A DNA stretch of 39,808 nt from Acidimicrobiales bacterium (lineage in GTDB: Bacteria > Actinomycetota > Acidimicrobiia > Acidimicrobiales > CADCSY01). The stretch lies in NCBI GenBank assembly GCA_030446545.1, contig JAUJNB010000002.1:159869-199676 (forward strand). Direction: 5' to 3'. The stretch's first letter is position 1. Each line of letters starts with the position of its first letter. The position numbers and the translations under genes were made by a program. Positions 13,465 through 21,827 of the stretch are shown one piece after another. A model generated the notes under the pieces. That model worked only from the letters and a program-made list of their open reading frames with translations. It did not search any database and had not been told where the DNA came from.

Positions 13465-13734
13465 TCAGTCGTCGCTGAAGGCGTTGCGGCCGTCGAAGAA
13501 GCCCCGGGCCATGCGTTCCCCCGCCGACCCCTCCCAGCCACAGGCCGCTGAGGGACTGAGGGCCGGCCCGGCCAGGGCCTGGCGGTTGGTGCGGGCGGTG
13601 GAGCCCGACCGCAACCGGCGGCGGGTCGCCCGAGCGGGGGGTGTGGTCGGGGCGTCTGACGAGCGATCCCGAGGCCCAGGCGCCGAGCGGGAGGCGGGGA
13701 TGGGGGGCCGGTCGTCCACCATCGGTGGCCTCAT
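13465..13734 (-). CDS. small hypothetical protein
   Basis: An 89-residue frame on the minus strand, convergent with ribF (three bases between the stops) and divergent from rpsO. It is the only plausible gene in the 390-bp gap. Codon third positions are strongly G or C, as in real genes here. The N-terminal half is Pro/Arg/Ala-rich and probably disordered; the C-terminal end [18 protein letters not shown] looks structured and is the kind of segment that could be conserved. No family is recognised, and no signal peptide or membrane segment is seen. The ATG at 13734 has no clear ribosome site. It could be a chance frame in GC-rich DNA. Confidence 0.5.
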   Translation of the reverse strand: MRPPMVDDRPPIPASRSAPGPRDRSSDAPTTPPARATRRRLRSGSTARTNRQALAGPALSPSAACGWEGSAGERMARGFFDGRNAFSDD

Positions 13735-13850
13735 GGCGCCCTCTCGGTCGCCCGGTCGCGGGACTTGAGGGTGCTGCCTGCTATCGTGGAAGGGTCCTGG
13801 TGTCCGCCGGGGCCTTCCGTCTCACTTCAGCGAGGACCCGGCCAACCCGT

Positions 13851-14123
13851 ATGTCCACGAGGACCATGCCCGACAAGGCCACCACCATCGGTGCCCACAA
13901 GCTCCACGACGGCGACACCGGCTCGCCCGAAGTACAGATCGCGCTGCTCACCGAGCGCATCAACTACCTCAACGAGCACCTCAAGGAGCACAAGAAGGAC
14001 CATCACAGCCGGAGGGGCCTGCTGAAGCTCGTCGGCCGGCGCAAGCGCCTCCAGGCCTACCTGCGCACCAACGACGTCGAGCGCTACCGGGCCATCAATG
14101 CCCGGCTCGGCCTCCGCCGCTAA
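13851..14123 (+). CDS. rpsO: 30S ribosomal protein S15
   Basis: S15 is a primary 16S rRNA-binding protein of the 30S platform. The protein shows [26 protein letters not shown], then [20 protein letters not shown], and ends in INARLGLRR, all typical. ATG 13851 gives 90 residues, close to the 89 of E. coli S15, with the TGS motif at the same place; ATG 13866 is an alternative with a closer GAGGA. Downstream is pnp, the common rpsO-pnp arrangement, separated by 205 bp rich in hairpins. Confidence 0.95.
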   Translation: MSTRTMPDKATTIGAHKLHDGDTGSPEVQIALLTERINYLNEHLKEHKKDHHSRRGLLKLVGRRKRLQAYLRTNDVERYRAINARLGLRR

Positions 14124-14132
14124 ACGCCCGTC

Positions 14133-14152
14133 GGGCAGCCCGAGGGCTGTCC
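14133..14152 (+). terminator. hairpin between rpsO and pnp
   Basis: GGGCAGCC (14133-14140), loop CGAG, GGCTGTCC (14145-14152) forms an 8-bp stem with one G-U pair, nine bases after the rpsO stop. No run of T follows, so it may be a partial attenuator or an RNA-processing site rather than a full terminator. Known rpsO-pnp regions in other bacteria hold both. Confidence 0.55.
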
Positions 14153-14231
14153 GTCACGCATTTCGCTCGTCCCGAACTGCATCGTCCCGTTCTTCGATCA
14201 CATCGTTGTTCGACCATATCGACGGGCGGCC

Positions 14232-14248
14232 GGCAGCGGTCAGCTGCC
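14232..14248 (+). promoter_or_regulatory. second hairpin in the pnp leader
   Basis: GGCAGC, loop GGTCA, GCTGCC is a perfect 6-bp stem about 80 bases before the pnp ATG. A third weaker pairing (GTTCCC near 14265 with GGGAAC near 14287) lies closer to the start. Structured pnp leaders in enterobacteria are cleaved by RNase III and allow PNPase to control its own synthesis; the same here is inference. Confidence 0.4.
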
Positions 14249-14328
14249 AGTCGCCGGGTCCTCGGTTCCCGGGTGCCCGACGACTGGGAACTGGCCTGCC
14301 CCCGCCCCTCAGACAAGAGAGGCACCAC

Positions 14329-16859
14329 ATGGCAGACGCCACCATCGTTTCCGGGCCCATCGAGGGCACCGACAAGACCCTGACGCTCCAGACCGGCAAG
14401 CTTGCCCCCAGTCCCAGGGGGCGGTGGTGGCCAGCATCGGTGACACCACCATCCTGGTCACGGCCAACGGGGCCAAGGGTGTGCGCGAGGGCATCGACTT
14501 CTTCCCTCTCACCGTCGACGTCGAAGAGCGCATGTACGCCGCCGGGAAGATCCCCGGTTCGTTCTTCCGCCGTGAGGGCCGCCCGGGCGAGAGCGCGGTG
14601 CTCACCTGTCGGCTCATCGACCGTCCGCTGCGCCCCAGCTTCGCCAAGGGGTACCGCAACGAGACCCAGGTCGTGGCCACCGTGCTCGGGTCCGACCAAG
14701 AGAACCCGCATGACGTACTGGCCATCAACGGCGCCTCGGCTGCGCTCATGCTCTCGGGCATCCCCTTCGACGGGCCCCTCGGCGCCGTGCGCATCGCCTA
14801 TGGCACCGACGGTGCCTGGCACCCCCACCCCACCTACAGCGAGGGTGACGAGAGCACCTTCGAGCTGGTGGTGGCCGGGCGCCGGGCCGGCGACGACGTC
14901 GCCATCATGATGGTCGAGGCCGGGGGCACCGAAGGAGCGGCCCGCTTCTACGCCGACGGTGCCCCCCTCGTGACCGAGGAGGTCATCGCCGAGGGCCTGG
15001 AGTCGGCCAAGACATGGATCCGGGCGTCGATCGAGCTCCAGGACGAGCTGGTGGCGGCCGCCGGTGTGCGGGCCCCGCTCGCCTACGAGCCCCAGGTCGA
15101 CTACGGCGACGACGTCTTCGAGCGGGTCTCGGCGGTGGGGACCGAGCGCCTCACGCCGGCGCTGTCCATCTCGGCCAAGGCCGAGCGCAACGCCGCCACC
15201 GACGAGGCCGCCGCCGCCATCTCCGCCGACCTGGCCGCCGAGCTACCCGGGCAGGAGAAGGAGATCAAGGCCGCGGTCAAGGCCCTGACCAAGAAGCTCA
15301 TCCGGCAGCGGGTGACGGCCGACGGCGTACGCATCGACGGCCGGGCCACCAGCGAGCTGCGAGAGGTGTCGGCCGAGGTCGGCCTCCTGCCCACGGCGCA
15401 CGGCTCGGCGTTGTTCCAGCGGGGCGAGACCCAGGTGCTCAACGTGCTCACGCTGGGCATGCCCCGCATGGACCAGCTCATCGACACCTTGGGCGTCGAC
15501 GACAAGAAGCGCTACATGCACCACTACAACATGCCGCCGTGGGCCAACGGCGAGACCGGCCGGGTGGGCAGCCCGAAGCGCCGTGAGATCGGTCACGGCC
15601 TGCTGGCCGAGCGGGCCCTGCTGCCCGTCGTGCCCTCCAAGGCCGACTGGCCCTATGCGCTGCGCCTGGTGTCCGACGTGCTGTCGTCCAACGGCTCCAC
15701 CTCCATGGCCTCGGTGTGCGGCAGCTCCCTGTCGCTCATGGACGGTGGCGTGCCCGTCACCGACGCGGTGGCCGGCATCGCCATGGGGCTCATCTACGAG
15801 GACGACACCTACACCACCCTCACCGACATCCTCGGGGCCGAGGATGCCTTTGGCGACATGGACTTCAAGGTGGCCGGCACCGCCACCTACGTCACCGCCC
15901 TCCAGCTCGACACCAAGATCGAGGGGCTTCCGGCCGACGTGTTGGGCGCCGCCCTCCAGCAGGCCAAGGCGGCCAGGTTGGCCATCCTCGAAGTCATGGA
16001 CGCGGCCATCAGTCAGCCCCGTGACGACGTGGCCGCCGCCGCCCCCAAGATCCTCTCCTTCGAGATCCCCATCGACAAGATCGGCGAGGTCATCGGGCCC
16101 AAGGGCAAGGTCATCAACGCCATGCAGCAGGAGACCGGCGCCGACATCGCCGTCGACGACGACGGCCTCATCGGCACGGTCACCATCGGCTCCAAGGACG
16201 GCCTGGCGGTGGCCGAGGCCCGCCGCCGCATCGAGCTGCTGCTCGACCCACCGGCCGCCGAGGTGGGGGCGGTCTACCAGGGCCGGGTGGTCAACATCAC
16301 CAAGTTCGGAGCCTTTGTCAACATCCTCCCGGGGCGAGACGGCCTGGTGCACATCTCCAAGCTGGGTGGGGGACGGCGCATCGACCGGGTGGAGGACGTC
16401 GTCAGCCTGGGCGACCCCATCGAGGTCCGGGTCGAGGACATCGACCCCCAGGGCAAGGTCTCACTGTCGCCCGTCTCCGCCGACGGCGAGGACGGCGGTG
16501 GCGGTGGCGACGGCGGTGGCCGCCCGGCGGCCCGGGAGCGGCCCTCGGGTGGCGACGACCGTGGCGGTCGCGGTGACCGTGGCGGTCGGGACCGGGGGAA
16601 CCGAGGTGACCGGGAGGGTCGGGGCGACCGCGGGCCCCGGGGTGATGGTGCTTCCCGGGGTGACCGGGAGGGCCGCGGTGAGCGGGGTCGCAGCGCCGAC
16701 TCGCCCCCGCCGGGCCCGGTCCCGGCCGGTGTGGCCACGGTGAGCTTCGAGGACGCCTTTGACGCCGAGATCGGCGCCGAGTTCGGCGACCTGGGACCGG
16801 CTTCGGCCCCGGCCCCGGCCGAGCGCGGGGACGATCGCCGGCCCCGGCGCCGGAGCTGA
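14329..16859 (+). CDS. pnp: polyribonucleotide nucleotidyltransferase (PNPase), one frameshift near the start
   Basis: PNPase degrades RNA 3' to 5' with phosphate. The protein has two RNase PH domains (RREGRPGESAVLTCRLIDRPLRP in the first; QRGETQVLNVLTLGM, GSTSMASVCGSSLSLMDGGVP and GAEDAFGDMDFKVAGT in the second), a KH domain (IPIDKIGEVIGPKGKVIN) and an S1 domain (GRVVNITKFGAFVNILPGRDGLVHIS). ATG 14329 follows AGAGAGG. One lost C near 14405-14410 splits the first 27 residues from the rest; adding it gives KLAPQSQGAVVAS. After S1, from about residue 717, comes an unusual tail rich in RGD/RGG-like repeats and then an acidic-hydrophobic segment (FEDAFDAEIGAEFGDL). Total about 843 residues, longer than the ~710 of E. 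coli PNPase because of this tail. Confidence 0.96.
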
Positions 16860-16873
16860 CCGCTCCTTCGAGG

Positions 16874-18127
16874 GTGCCCATCCGCACCACGCTCCTCGAC
16901 GGTGGGGCTCGGGTCGTCACCGAGCACCTGCCCCACGTCCGATCGGTCAGTGCCGGGTTCTGGGTGGGGGTGGGTGCTCGGGACGAGGACCCGGAGGAGG
17001 CCGGCGCGTCCCACTTCCTCGAGCACTTGCTGTTCAAGGGCACCGACTCCCGCAGCGCCTCGGAGATCGCCGAGGCGGTCGAGGCAGTGGGCGGGGAGAT
17101 GAACGCCTTCACCACCCACGAGTACACCGCCTACCACACCCGCCTGCCCGCCTCGCAACTGGTGCTCGGACTCGACCTGTTGGGCGAGGTCTTCACCCGG
17201 CCGGCCTTCCGGCCCGGGGAGGTCGAGGCCGAGCGCCAGGTCATCCTCGAGGAACTGGCCATGGAGGACGACTGCCACGAAGACCGGGTCCTGACGCTGC
17301 TGGGCGAGGCCATGTTCCCGGGCCATCCCCTCGGAGCCGAGGTGCTCGGGTCCCGCGAGAGCATCGGGGTCATGAGCCGGGAACAGATCAGCGCCTTCCA
17401 CCACCGGTGGTACCGGCCCGAGAACCTGGTGGTGGCGGCCGCCGGAGCCCTCGACCACGACGTGGTGGTGGCCACCGTCGAGCGCCACCTGGCCGCGGTC
17501 GACCCGGGGTCCCCACCGGCGCGTCGGGCCCCGTCGACGGCCCCCGAGTCGTTGCGGGTGCTGACCCAGAGCAGCGAGCAGGCCCACGTCGCCCTCGGTC
17601 TTCCCGCCCTCAGCCGCCACGACCCCGACCGCCACGCGCTGGCCGTGGCCAACCAGGTCCTCGGCGGGGGGACCTCCAGCCGGTTGTTCCGCACCATCCG
17701 GGAAGAACGGGGGTTGGCCTATTCCGTCTACTCCTACCAGGCCGGCTACGCCGACGCCGGCGCCCTGGTGGCCGCGGCCGCCACCGGACCGGGCCGCTTG
17801 GCCGAGGTGCTGACCCTGGTGCGGGCCGAGGTGGACCGTCTGTTCGAAGACGGGGTGAGCGAACACGAGCTTTCGGTGGCCACGGGGTACCTCGAAGGGG
17901 CCACTGCCCTGGCCCTCGAGGACTCAGGCAGCTGCATGAGCCGCATCGCCGGCGCGCTGCTCGTGCACGGTGAGGTCCCGTCACTGTCGGAGGTGCTCGA
18001 CCGCTACCGCCGGGTCACGCTGAGCGACGTGTCCCGCGTGTTGCGCCGGGTGGCCGAAGCGGGCCCCCGCAGCCTGGCCGTCCTGGGCCCGCTGCGGCGG
18101 GGCCAGGTCGAGCGGTGGGTGGCATGA
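16874..18127 (+). CDS. M16 family zinc peptidase
   Basis: A pitrilysin/mitochondrial-processing-peptidase family protein. The inverted zinc motif HFLEH is at residues 47-51 and the downstream glutamate region (EVEAERQVILEEL) follows about 75 residues later. GGGTSSRLFRTIREERGLAYSVYS marks the second, catalytically inactive half. Length 417 is typical for single-chain bacterial members next to pnp in actinobacteria. The start is GTG 16874, fourteen bases after the pnp stop; the TGA overlaps the dapB ATG. There is no signal peptide, so it is probably cytoplasmic. The physiological substrate is unknown. Confidence 0.93.
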   Translation: MPIRTTLLDGGARVVTEHLPHVRSVSAGFWVGVGARDEDPEEAGASHFLEHLLFKGTDSRSASEIAEAVEAVGGEMNAFTTHEYTAYHTRLPASQLVLGLDLLGEVFTRPAFRPGEVEAERQVILEELAMEDDCHEDRVLTLLGEAMFPGHPLGAEVLGSRESIGVMSREQISAFHHRWYRPENLVVAAAGALDHDVVVATVERHLAAVDPGSPPARRAPSTAPESLRVLTQSSEQAHVALGLPALSRHDPDRHALAVANQVLGGGTSSRLFRTIREERGLAYSVYSYQAGYADAGALVAAAATGPGRLAEVLTLVRAEVDRLFEDGVSEHELSVATGYLEGATALALEDSGSCMSRIAGALLVHGEVPSLSEVLDRYRRVTLSDVSRVLRRVAEAGPRSLAVLGPLRRGQVERWVA

Positions 18128-18912
18128 GCATCCGGGTGGCGGTGGTGGGGGCGGCCGGGCGTATGGGTCGCACCGTGTGCGAGGCCGTGTCGGGCGACTC
18201 GGGGCTCAGCCTGGTGGCTGCCGTCGACCCCCTCCACGCCGGGCTCGACCTGCGGTCGGTGACCGGGCTCGACGCCGACCTGCCCATCCTGCCTGCGCTC
18301 GAGGCCCTCGACGGGCTCGCTGTCGATGTCGTGGTGGACTTCACCGCGGCCGCCGCCGCCCGGGAGAACCTGCGGTGGTGCGCCCAGGCCGGCATCCACG
18401 CCGTGGTGGGCACGACGGGGCTCGACGACGACGATCTCGACCGTCTGCGCGCCGCCTTCACCACCAGCAACTGCCTGGTGGCCCCCAATTTCGCCATCGG
18501 GGCGGTGCTGATGATGCGCCTGGCCGAGCTGGCGGCGCCGTGGTTCACCTCGGTGGAGGTGATCGAGCTGCACCACGACGCCAAGATCGACGCTCCTTCC
18601 GGGACGTCGCTGCTGTTGACCCGGCGCCTGGCGGCCGCCGCGGGCCAGCGCGAGCCCGACGCCACCACCGCAGTGGTGCTCGAGGGTGCCCGGGGGGCCG
18701 AGGGGCCGGGGGGCATCCCCATCCACTCCGTCCGCCTGCGCGGCATGGTGGCCCACCACGAGGTGCTGCTCGGCACCACCGGGCAGTCCCTCAGCATCCG
18801 CCACGATTCCTACGACCGCAGCTCCTTCATGCCCGGGGTGCTGCTGGCCGTCAAGCGCGTGGCCGATCATCCCGGCCTGACGGTCGGCTTGGACGAGCTC
18901 CTGGATCTCTGA
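18124..18912 (+). CDS. dapB: 4-hydroxy-tetrahydrodipicolinate reductase
   Basis: DapB reduces hydroxy-tetrahydrodipicolinate with NAD(P)H on the way to meso-diaminopimelate and lysine. The nucleotide motif GAAGRMG is near residue 10, VVDFTAAAAA near 70, GTTGLDDDDL near 95 and APNFAIGAVLMM near 122. The substrate/catalytic block ELHHDAKIDAPSGT and the late SVRLRGMVAHHEVLLGT follow. ATG 18124 overlaps the peptidase stop (ATGA); GTG 18115 is an alternative. About 262 residues, normal size. It fits the DAP-type MurE found later in the window. Confidence 0.96.
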   Translation: MSIRVAVVGAAGRMGRTVCEAVSGDSGLSLVAAVDPLHAGLDLRSVTGLDADLPILPALEALDGLAVDVVVDFTAAAAARENLRWCAQAGIHAVVGTTGLDDDDLDRLRAAFTTSNCLVAPNFAIGAVLMMRLAELAAPWFTSVEVIELHHDAKIDAPSGTSLLLTRRLAAAAGQREPDATTAVVLEGARGAEGPGGIPIHSVRLRGMVAHHEVLLGTTGQSLSIRHDSYDRSSFMPGVLLAVKRVADHPGLTVGLDELLDL

Positions 18913-18949
18913 CCAGGGGGGGCGTTTCCGTTCGGGGCAGGAGGGGAGG

Positions 18950-18961
18950 ATGAACCCATGA
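18950..18961 (+). promoter_or_regulatory. three-codon minicistron overlapping the asp23 start
   Basis: ATG AAC CCA TGA sits after AGGAGGGGAGG (18939-18949), and its TGA overlaps the ATG of the Asp23 gene at 18958. The purine-rich site is placed well for either ATG. It may be chance, or a start-stop element that tunes Asp23 translation. Confidence 0.3.
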
Positions 18962-19404
18962 CCGACATCACCTCAGCAAGTCCTGAAATCGCCAGCGGGA
19001 CCTCCAGCGCCCTGGTCACCGACAAGGGCCGGACCACGATCGCCGACTCGGTCGTGGCCAAGATCGCCGGCATCGCCACCCGAGAGATCCCCGGCGTCCA
19101 CGACATGGGCAGCGGGGCCTCCCGGGCCATGGGGGCCCTGCGTGACCGCCTCCCCGGCGGGACCCAGACCAACGTGACCCGGGGGGTGTCGGTGGAGGTG
19201 GGTGAGCGACAAGCTGCGGTCGACATCGACATCGTCTGCGAGTACGGGGTGCGGATCGTCGACGTGGCCGACGCGGTCCGGCGCAACATCACCGACCGGG
19301 TCCAGGACATGACCGGCCTCGAGATCACCGAGGTCAACATCGCCGTGGACGACGTCTACACCGGGGAGGACAAGCAGGAACCGCAGCCCGAGCGCGTCCA
19401 GTGA
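18958..19404 (+). CDS. Asp23/Gls24 family envelope stress protein
   Basis: Asp23 proteins are small soluble proteins that gather at the membrane through AmaP-type anchors and are linked to cell-envelope and alkaline stress in Gram-positive bacteria. The 148-residue product shows the family order: GRTTIADSVVAKIAGIATREIPGVHDM, a variable middle, SVEVGERQAAVDIDIVCEYGVRI, then VADAVRRNITDRVQDMTGLEITEVNIAVDDV. It has no membrane segment. A strong purine-rich ribosome site precedes ATG 18958. It is the first of seven close-packed genes of the same theme. Confidence 0.92.
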   Translation: MTDITSASPEIASGTSSALVTDKGRTTIADSVVAKIAGIATREIPGVHDMGSGASRAMGALRDRLPGGTQTNVTRGVSVEVGERQAAVDIDIVCEYGVRIVDVADAVRRNITDRVQDMTGLEITEVNIAVDDVYTGEDKQEPQPERVQ

Positions 19405-19456
19405 CCACGCCGGGCCAGGCAACGCCGCGCCCGGTGGGGACGGGCGGGTATCGGCC

Positions 19457-19783
19457 GTGGCCGCAGTGATCTCGCCACCGGTCGACGCCGAAGCCGTGGC
19501 CGAGGTGGTGACCCGATGCCCCTCGGTGGTGCGCCTCACGCCCGGCCCGGGCGTGGAATCGGTGACCTACCTGCCCGGACGGCGGGTCCCGGGGGTGCGT
19601 CTGGGCGACGCCGGCCTGGAGGTCCACGTGGTGGCCCGCTACGGCCCGACCATGCCCGAGGTGGCCGAGGAGATCCGTGGTGCGCTCCGGCCGCTTCTCG
19701 GCGACGCTCCCGTCTCGGTCGTGATCCACGACGTCGACGTCCCGGCCGAGGCCCTGCCGCCCCCGCCGGATCGCCGTGAGTGA
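19457..19783 (+). CDS. Asp23-like small protein
   Basis: A 108-residue protein with the layout of a shortened Asp23 domain: AVAEVVTRCPSVVRLTPG, then GVRLGDAGLEVHVVARYGPTMPEVAEEIRGALRPLLG and VSVVIHDVDVP. This parallels the VDI/YG/VTEV pattern of the first gene, but similarity is weak and the call rests partly on position. GTG 19457 is the only reasonable start in frame. The end overlaps the J-domain gene by eight bases, so the two are probably coupled. Confidence 0.65.
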   Translation: MAAVISPPVDAEAVAEVVTRCPSVVRLTPGPGVESVTYLPGRRVPGVRLGDAGLEVHVVARYGPTMPEVAEEIRGALRPLLGDAPVSVVIHDVDVPAEALPPPPDRRE

Positions 19784-20051
19784 CCCCTACCGCGTGCTCG
19801 GTGTGGCGCCCACGGCTGACGACGCCGAGGTGCGCCGGGCCTGGCGCCGCCGGGTGCGCGAGACCCATCCCGACCACGGCGGCGACCAGGCCGCCTTCCT
19901 CGACGTCCAGCGGGCGTTCCGACGCCTGGAGTCAGCGGCCGGACGTTCCGGGGCGGCACCGGTGCTCGTCCGCCACCTGAGCCCCCCGGCTCTGGTTCAG
20001 CGTTGGTGGCGGCGCCGGAGCGATCGCACCCGGAACCGCCGGGTGGCCTGA
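19776..20051 (+). CDS. J-domain (DnaJ-like) protein
   Basis: A 91-residue protein beginning with a J-domain: DPYRVLGVAPTADDAEVRRAWRRRVRETHPDHGGDQAAFLDVQRAFRRLES. It has the HPD tripeptide required to stimulate Hsp70 ATPase. There is no G/F region, zinc finger or substrate domain; a short Arg/Trp-rich basic tail (VQRWWRRRSDRTRNRR) follows and could touch membrane lipid or nucleic acid. The GTG start overlaps the previous gene. It lies inside the Asp23/AmaP cluster, suggesting that a DnaK partner is recruited to the envelope-stress complex; that link is inference. Confidence 0.85.
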   Translation: MSDPYRVLGVAPTADDAEVRRAWRRRVRETHPDHGGDQAAFLDVQRAFRRLESAAGRSGAAPVLVRHLSPPALVQRWWRRRSDRTRNRRVA

Positions 20052-20104
20052 GGACCCGGTGCTGCGGCAATGGAGAGATCGTCGATCGACCAAGGAGAAA
20101 ACTG

Positions 20105-20290
20105 ATGCAACCGAAGGTGGTGGGTTTGTTCACCGGGCTGCTGCTCGGCCTGGTGCTGGTCCTGACGAACTTCGGCGACATGTTGGTGGTCGCCCTGTTC
20201 GGTGCGGTGGGCTACATGGTGATGAAGGTGGTGGAAGGCGAGATCGACATGGGCGAGGTCGTGGACCGCGCTCGTCGCGGCCCGCGATGA
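20105..20290 (+). CDS. DUF2273-like small membrane protein
   Basis: A 61-residue protein with two close hydrophobic stretches (VVGLFTGLLLGLVLVL and MLVVALFGAVGYMVMKVV) and a charged C-terminal end (EGEIDMGEVVDRARR). This size and topology match DUF2273 proteins found next to Asp23 and AmaP in Gram-positives. ATG 20105 follows AAGGAGA at a good distance. It is probably a membrane partner in the same complex. Confidence 0.75.
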   Translation: MQPKVVGLFTGLLLGLVLVLTNFGDMLVVALFGAVGYMVMKVVEGEIDMGEVVDRARRGPR

Positions 20291-20297
20291 CCACCAC

Positions 20298-20702
20298 GTG
20301 ACCGGTACCGGCGACAACCCCCGCGCCCCCGACGCGGGCACCAGGGTCAACGGGCGCACCCTCGTGCGGCCCCGCGCCGTGGAGGCCGTGGCCCGGCAGG
20401 CCGCCACCGAGGTCGACGGCGTGGAGTTGGTGTCCCGATCCGGGGCCCGTCGCTTCCTGGCCGGCCTGCTTCCCGGTAGCGGCACCGATGGGGCATCGGC
20501 CTCGGTGGGCGCCGGCGTCACCGCCGTGGAGCTCCACTTGGCGGTGACCTGGCCGCGCCCCGTCGCCGAGGTGGCCGCCGCCGCCCGCAGCCACGTCCAG
20601 GCCCGGGTGGGGGAATTGACCGGCTACATCGTGACCGAGGTCGACATCGTCGTCGACGCCCTGCCCCCCACCGGTCGGGCCCGGGCCGAGCGGGTGAGCT
20701 GA
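20298..20702 (+). CDS. second Asp23/Gls24 family protein
   Basis: A 134-residue Asp23-like protein: RTLVRPRAVEAVARQAATEVDGVELVS, a basic variable segment, then VGAGVTAVELHLAVTWPRPVAEVAAAARSHVQARVGELTGYIVTEVDIVVDAL, the classic YG-less Asp23 core. GTG 20298 starts seven bases after the DUF2273-like stop. It is followed two bases later by a membrane protein gene. Two full Asp23 paralogues plus a shorter one in one operon suggests a hetero-oligomer. Confidence 0.85.
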   Translation: MTGTGDNPRAPDAGTRVNGRTLVRPRAVEAVARQAATEVDGVELVSRSGARRFLAGLLPGSGTDGASASVGAGVTAVELHLAVTWPRPVAEVAAAARSHVQARVGELTGYIVTEVDIVVDALPPTGRARAERVS

Positions 20703-20704
20703 CC

Positions 20705-21235
20705 ATGCGTCTGGCCAATCGGGTCCTGTGCGCGGGGCTGGCCCTGGCGCTGCTGGTGGGAGGCCTGGTGGTGGCGGCCGAGATCCTGCTGGCCGCCCTC
20801 CGTCGGGGCCCCTGGCTGGTGCCTCACGACCGGTGGCAGCAGTGGGCCACCACCACCACCTGGTCCGACCGTGGTGCCCGGGTGCTGTTCCTGGCCCTGC
20901 TGGGGGCCGGACTGGTGTTGCTCACCGTCGAGTGGTGGCGACGCCGACCCTCGTCGTTGGCCCTGGCGCCAGGCGGGGGAGAGGTGACCGCCGACTTGGA
21001 TCGTCGGGGGGTGGAGCGTTGGCTGGGCGACCGGGTGGGCCGGGTGGAGGGGTTGAGCGAGGCCCGCGCCGAGGTGGGGAGCCGGGTGGTGCGGATCCGA
21101 GCCGACTCGCTGGATGCCGAAGTCGGCCCCGTGCAGCAGCGGACCCGGGACGCGCTGGGCCGCCACCTGGAGGAGCTGGCCCTGGCCCGCTCGCTGCGCA
21201 TGAAGGTCGACGTGCGCCAGAGGCGGGTGTCGTGA
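20705..21235 (+). CDS. DUF6286/AmaP-like membrane protein
   Basis: A 176-residue protein with an N-terminal membrane segment (VLCAGLALALLVGGLVVAAEILLAAL) and a second one (VLFLALLGAGLVLLTVEWW). It ends in a cytoplasmic domain with EVTADLDRRGVERWLGDRVGRVEGL and a final LRMKVDVRQRRVS. The two membrane segments and alpha/beta tail resemble AmaP (Asp23 membrane anchor) and the DUF6286 proteins beside it in actinobacteria. ATG 20705 is two bases after the second Asp23 gene; the stop overlaps the next GTG. It probably tethers Asp23. Confidence 0.75.
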   Translation: MRLANRVLCAGLALALLVGGLVVAAEILLAALRRGPWLVPHDRWQQWATTTTWSDRGARVLFLALLGAGLVLLTVEWWRRRPSSLALAPGGGEVTADLDRRGVERWLGDRVGRVEGLSEARAEVGSRVVRIRADSLDAEVGPVQQRTRDALGRHLEELALARSLRMKVDVRQRRVS

Positions 21236-21819
21236 GCGAAACCGGCACCGGGTTGGACTCCTCCAACCGGGTGGTCGCCTCCATCCTCGGACTTCTCCTG
21301 GTTTCGGCCGGTGGCTACGGGCTGGTGCGGAGCCTGGGGGGCGTGGGCCACCCCGCCCGAGCCGGGGCCCTGCTCGACGGGGGCCTGCGGGCCGACATCG
21401 CCGAGCACGCCGGTTGGGTGGGCGGGGCCGCCACCTTCGTCGCCCTTCTCGTCGCCTGGCTGGGATGGTGGTGGCTCCGCCGCCAGCTGCTGCCGGCGCC
21501 ACCCGTCCGCCGGATCGCCGTGGGCGACGGCCGGGGCGGTCGCACCTCGCTCGACGCCGGGGCGTTGGCCGAGGCCGTGACCCGCGATCTGCTCGCCAGT
21601 GACGGCGTGGCCACAGGACGGGGCCGGATCGTCGGCCGCAACGGTTTCCCGGGCCTGTCCCTGACCGCCGAGGTGGCGGCGGGGGCCGATCCCCAGGCGG
21701 TTCGCCGTCACGTGGCCGACCACGTCCTGCCCCGGGCCAGGACGGCCGTTGGTCGCCAGGACCTGGTGGCCCACCTCCACCTGCGCCTGGCCGACCCTGG
21801 GGACCGCGCCATCGAATGA
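21232..21819 (+). CDS. AmaP-like membrane protein
   Basis: A 195-residue protein with two hydrophobic segments (VVASILGLLLVSAGGYGLV and WVGGAATFVALLVAWLGWWWL) around a short extracytoplasmic loop, and a cytoplasmic domain (TSLDAGALAEAVTRDLLASDGVATGRGRIVG, then LSLTAEVAAGADPQAVRRHVADHVLPRARTAVG). It has the same layout as the preceding gene and may be its diverged paralogue. GTG 21232 overlaps the upstream stop. It is the last gene of the cluster and faces DUF885 convergently. Confidence 0.7.
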   Translation: MSETGTGLDSSNRVVASILGLLLVSAGGYGLVRSLGGVGHPARAGALLDGGLRADIAEHAGWVGGAATFVALLVAWLGWWWLRRQLLPAPPVRRIAVGDGRGGRTSLDAGALAEAVTRDLLASDGVATGRGRIVGRNGFPGLSLTAEVAAGADPQAVRRHVADHVLPRARTAVGRQDLVAHLHLRLADPGDRAIE

Positions 21820-21827
21820 CGGGGCTC

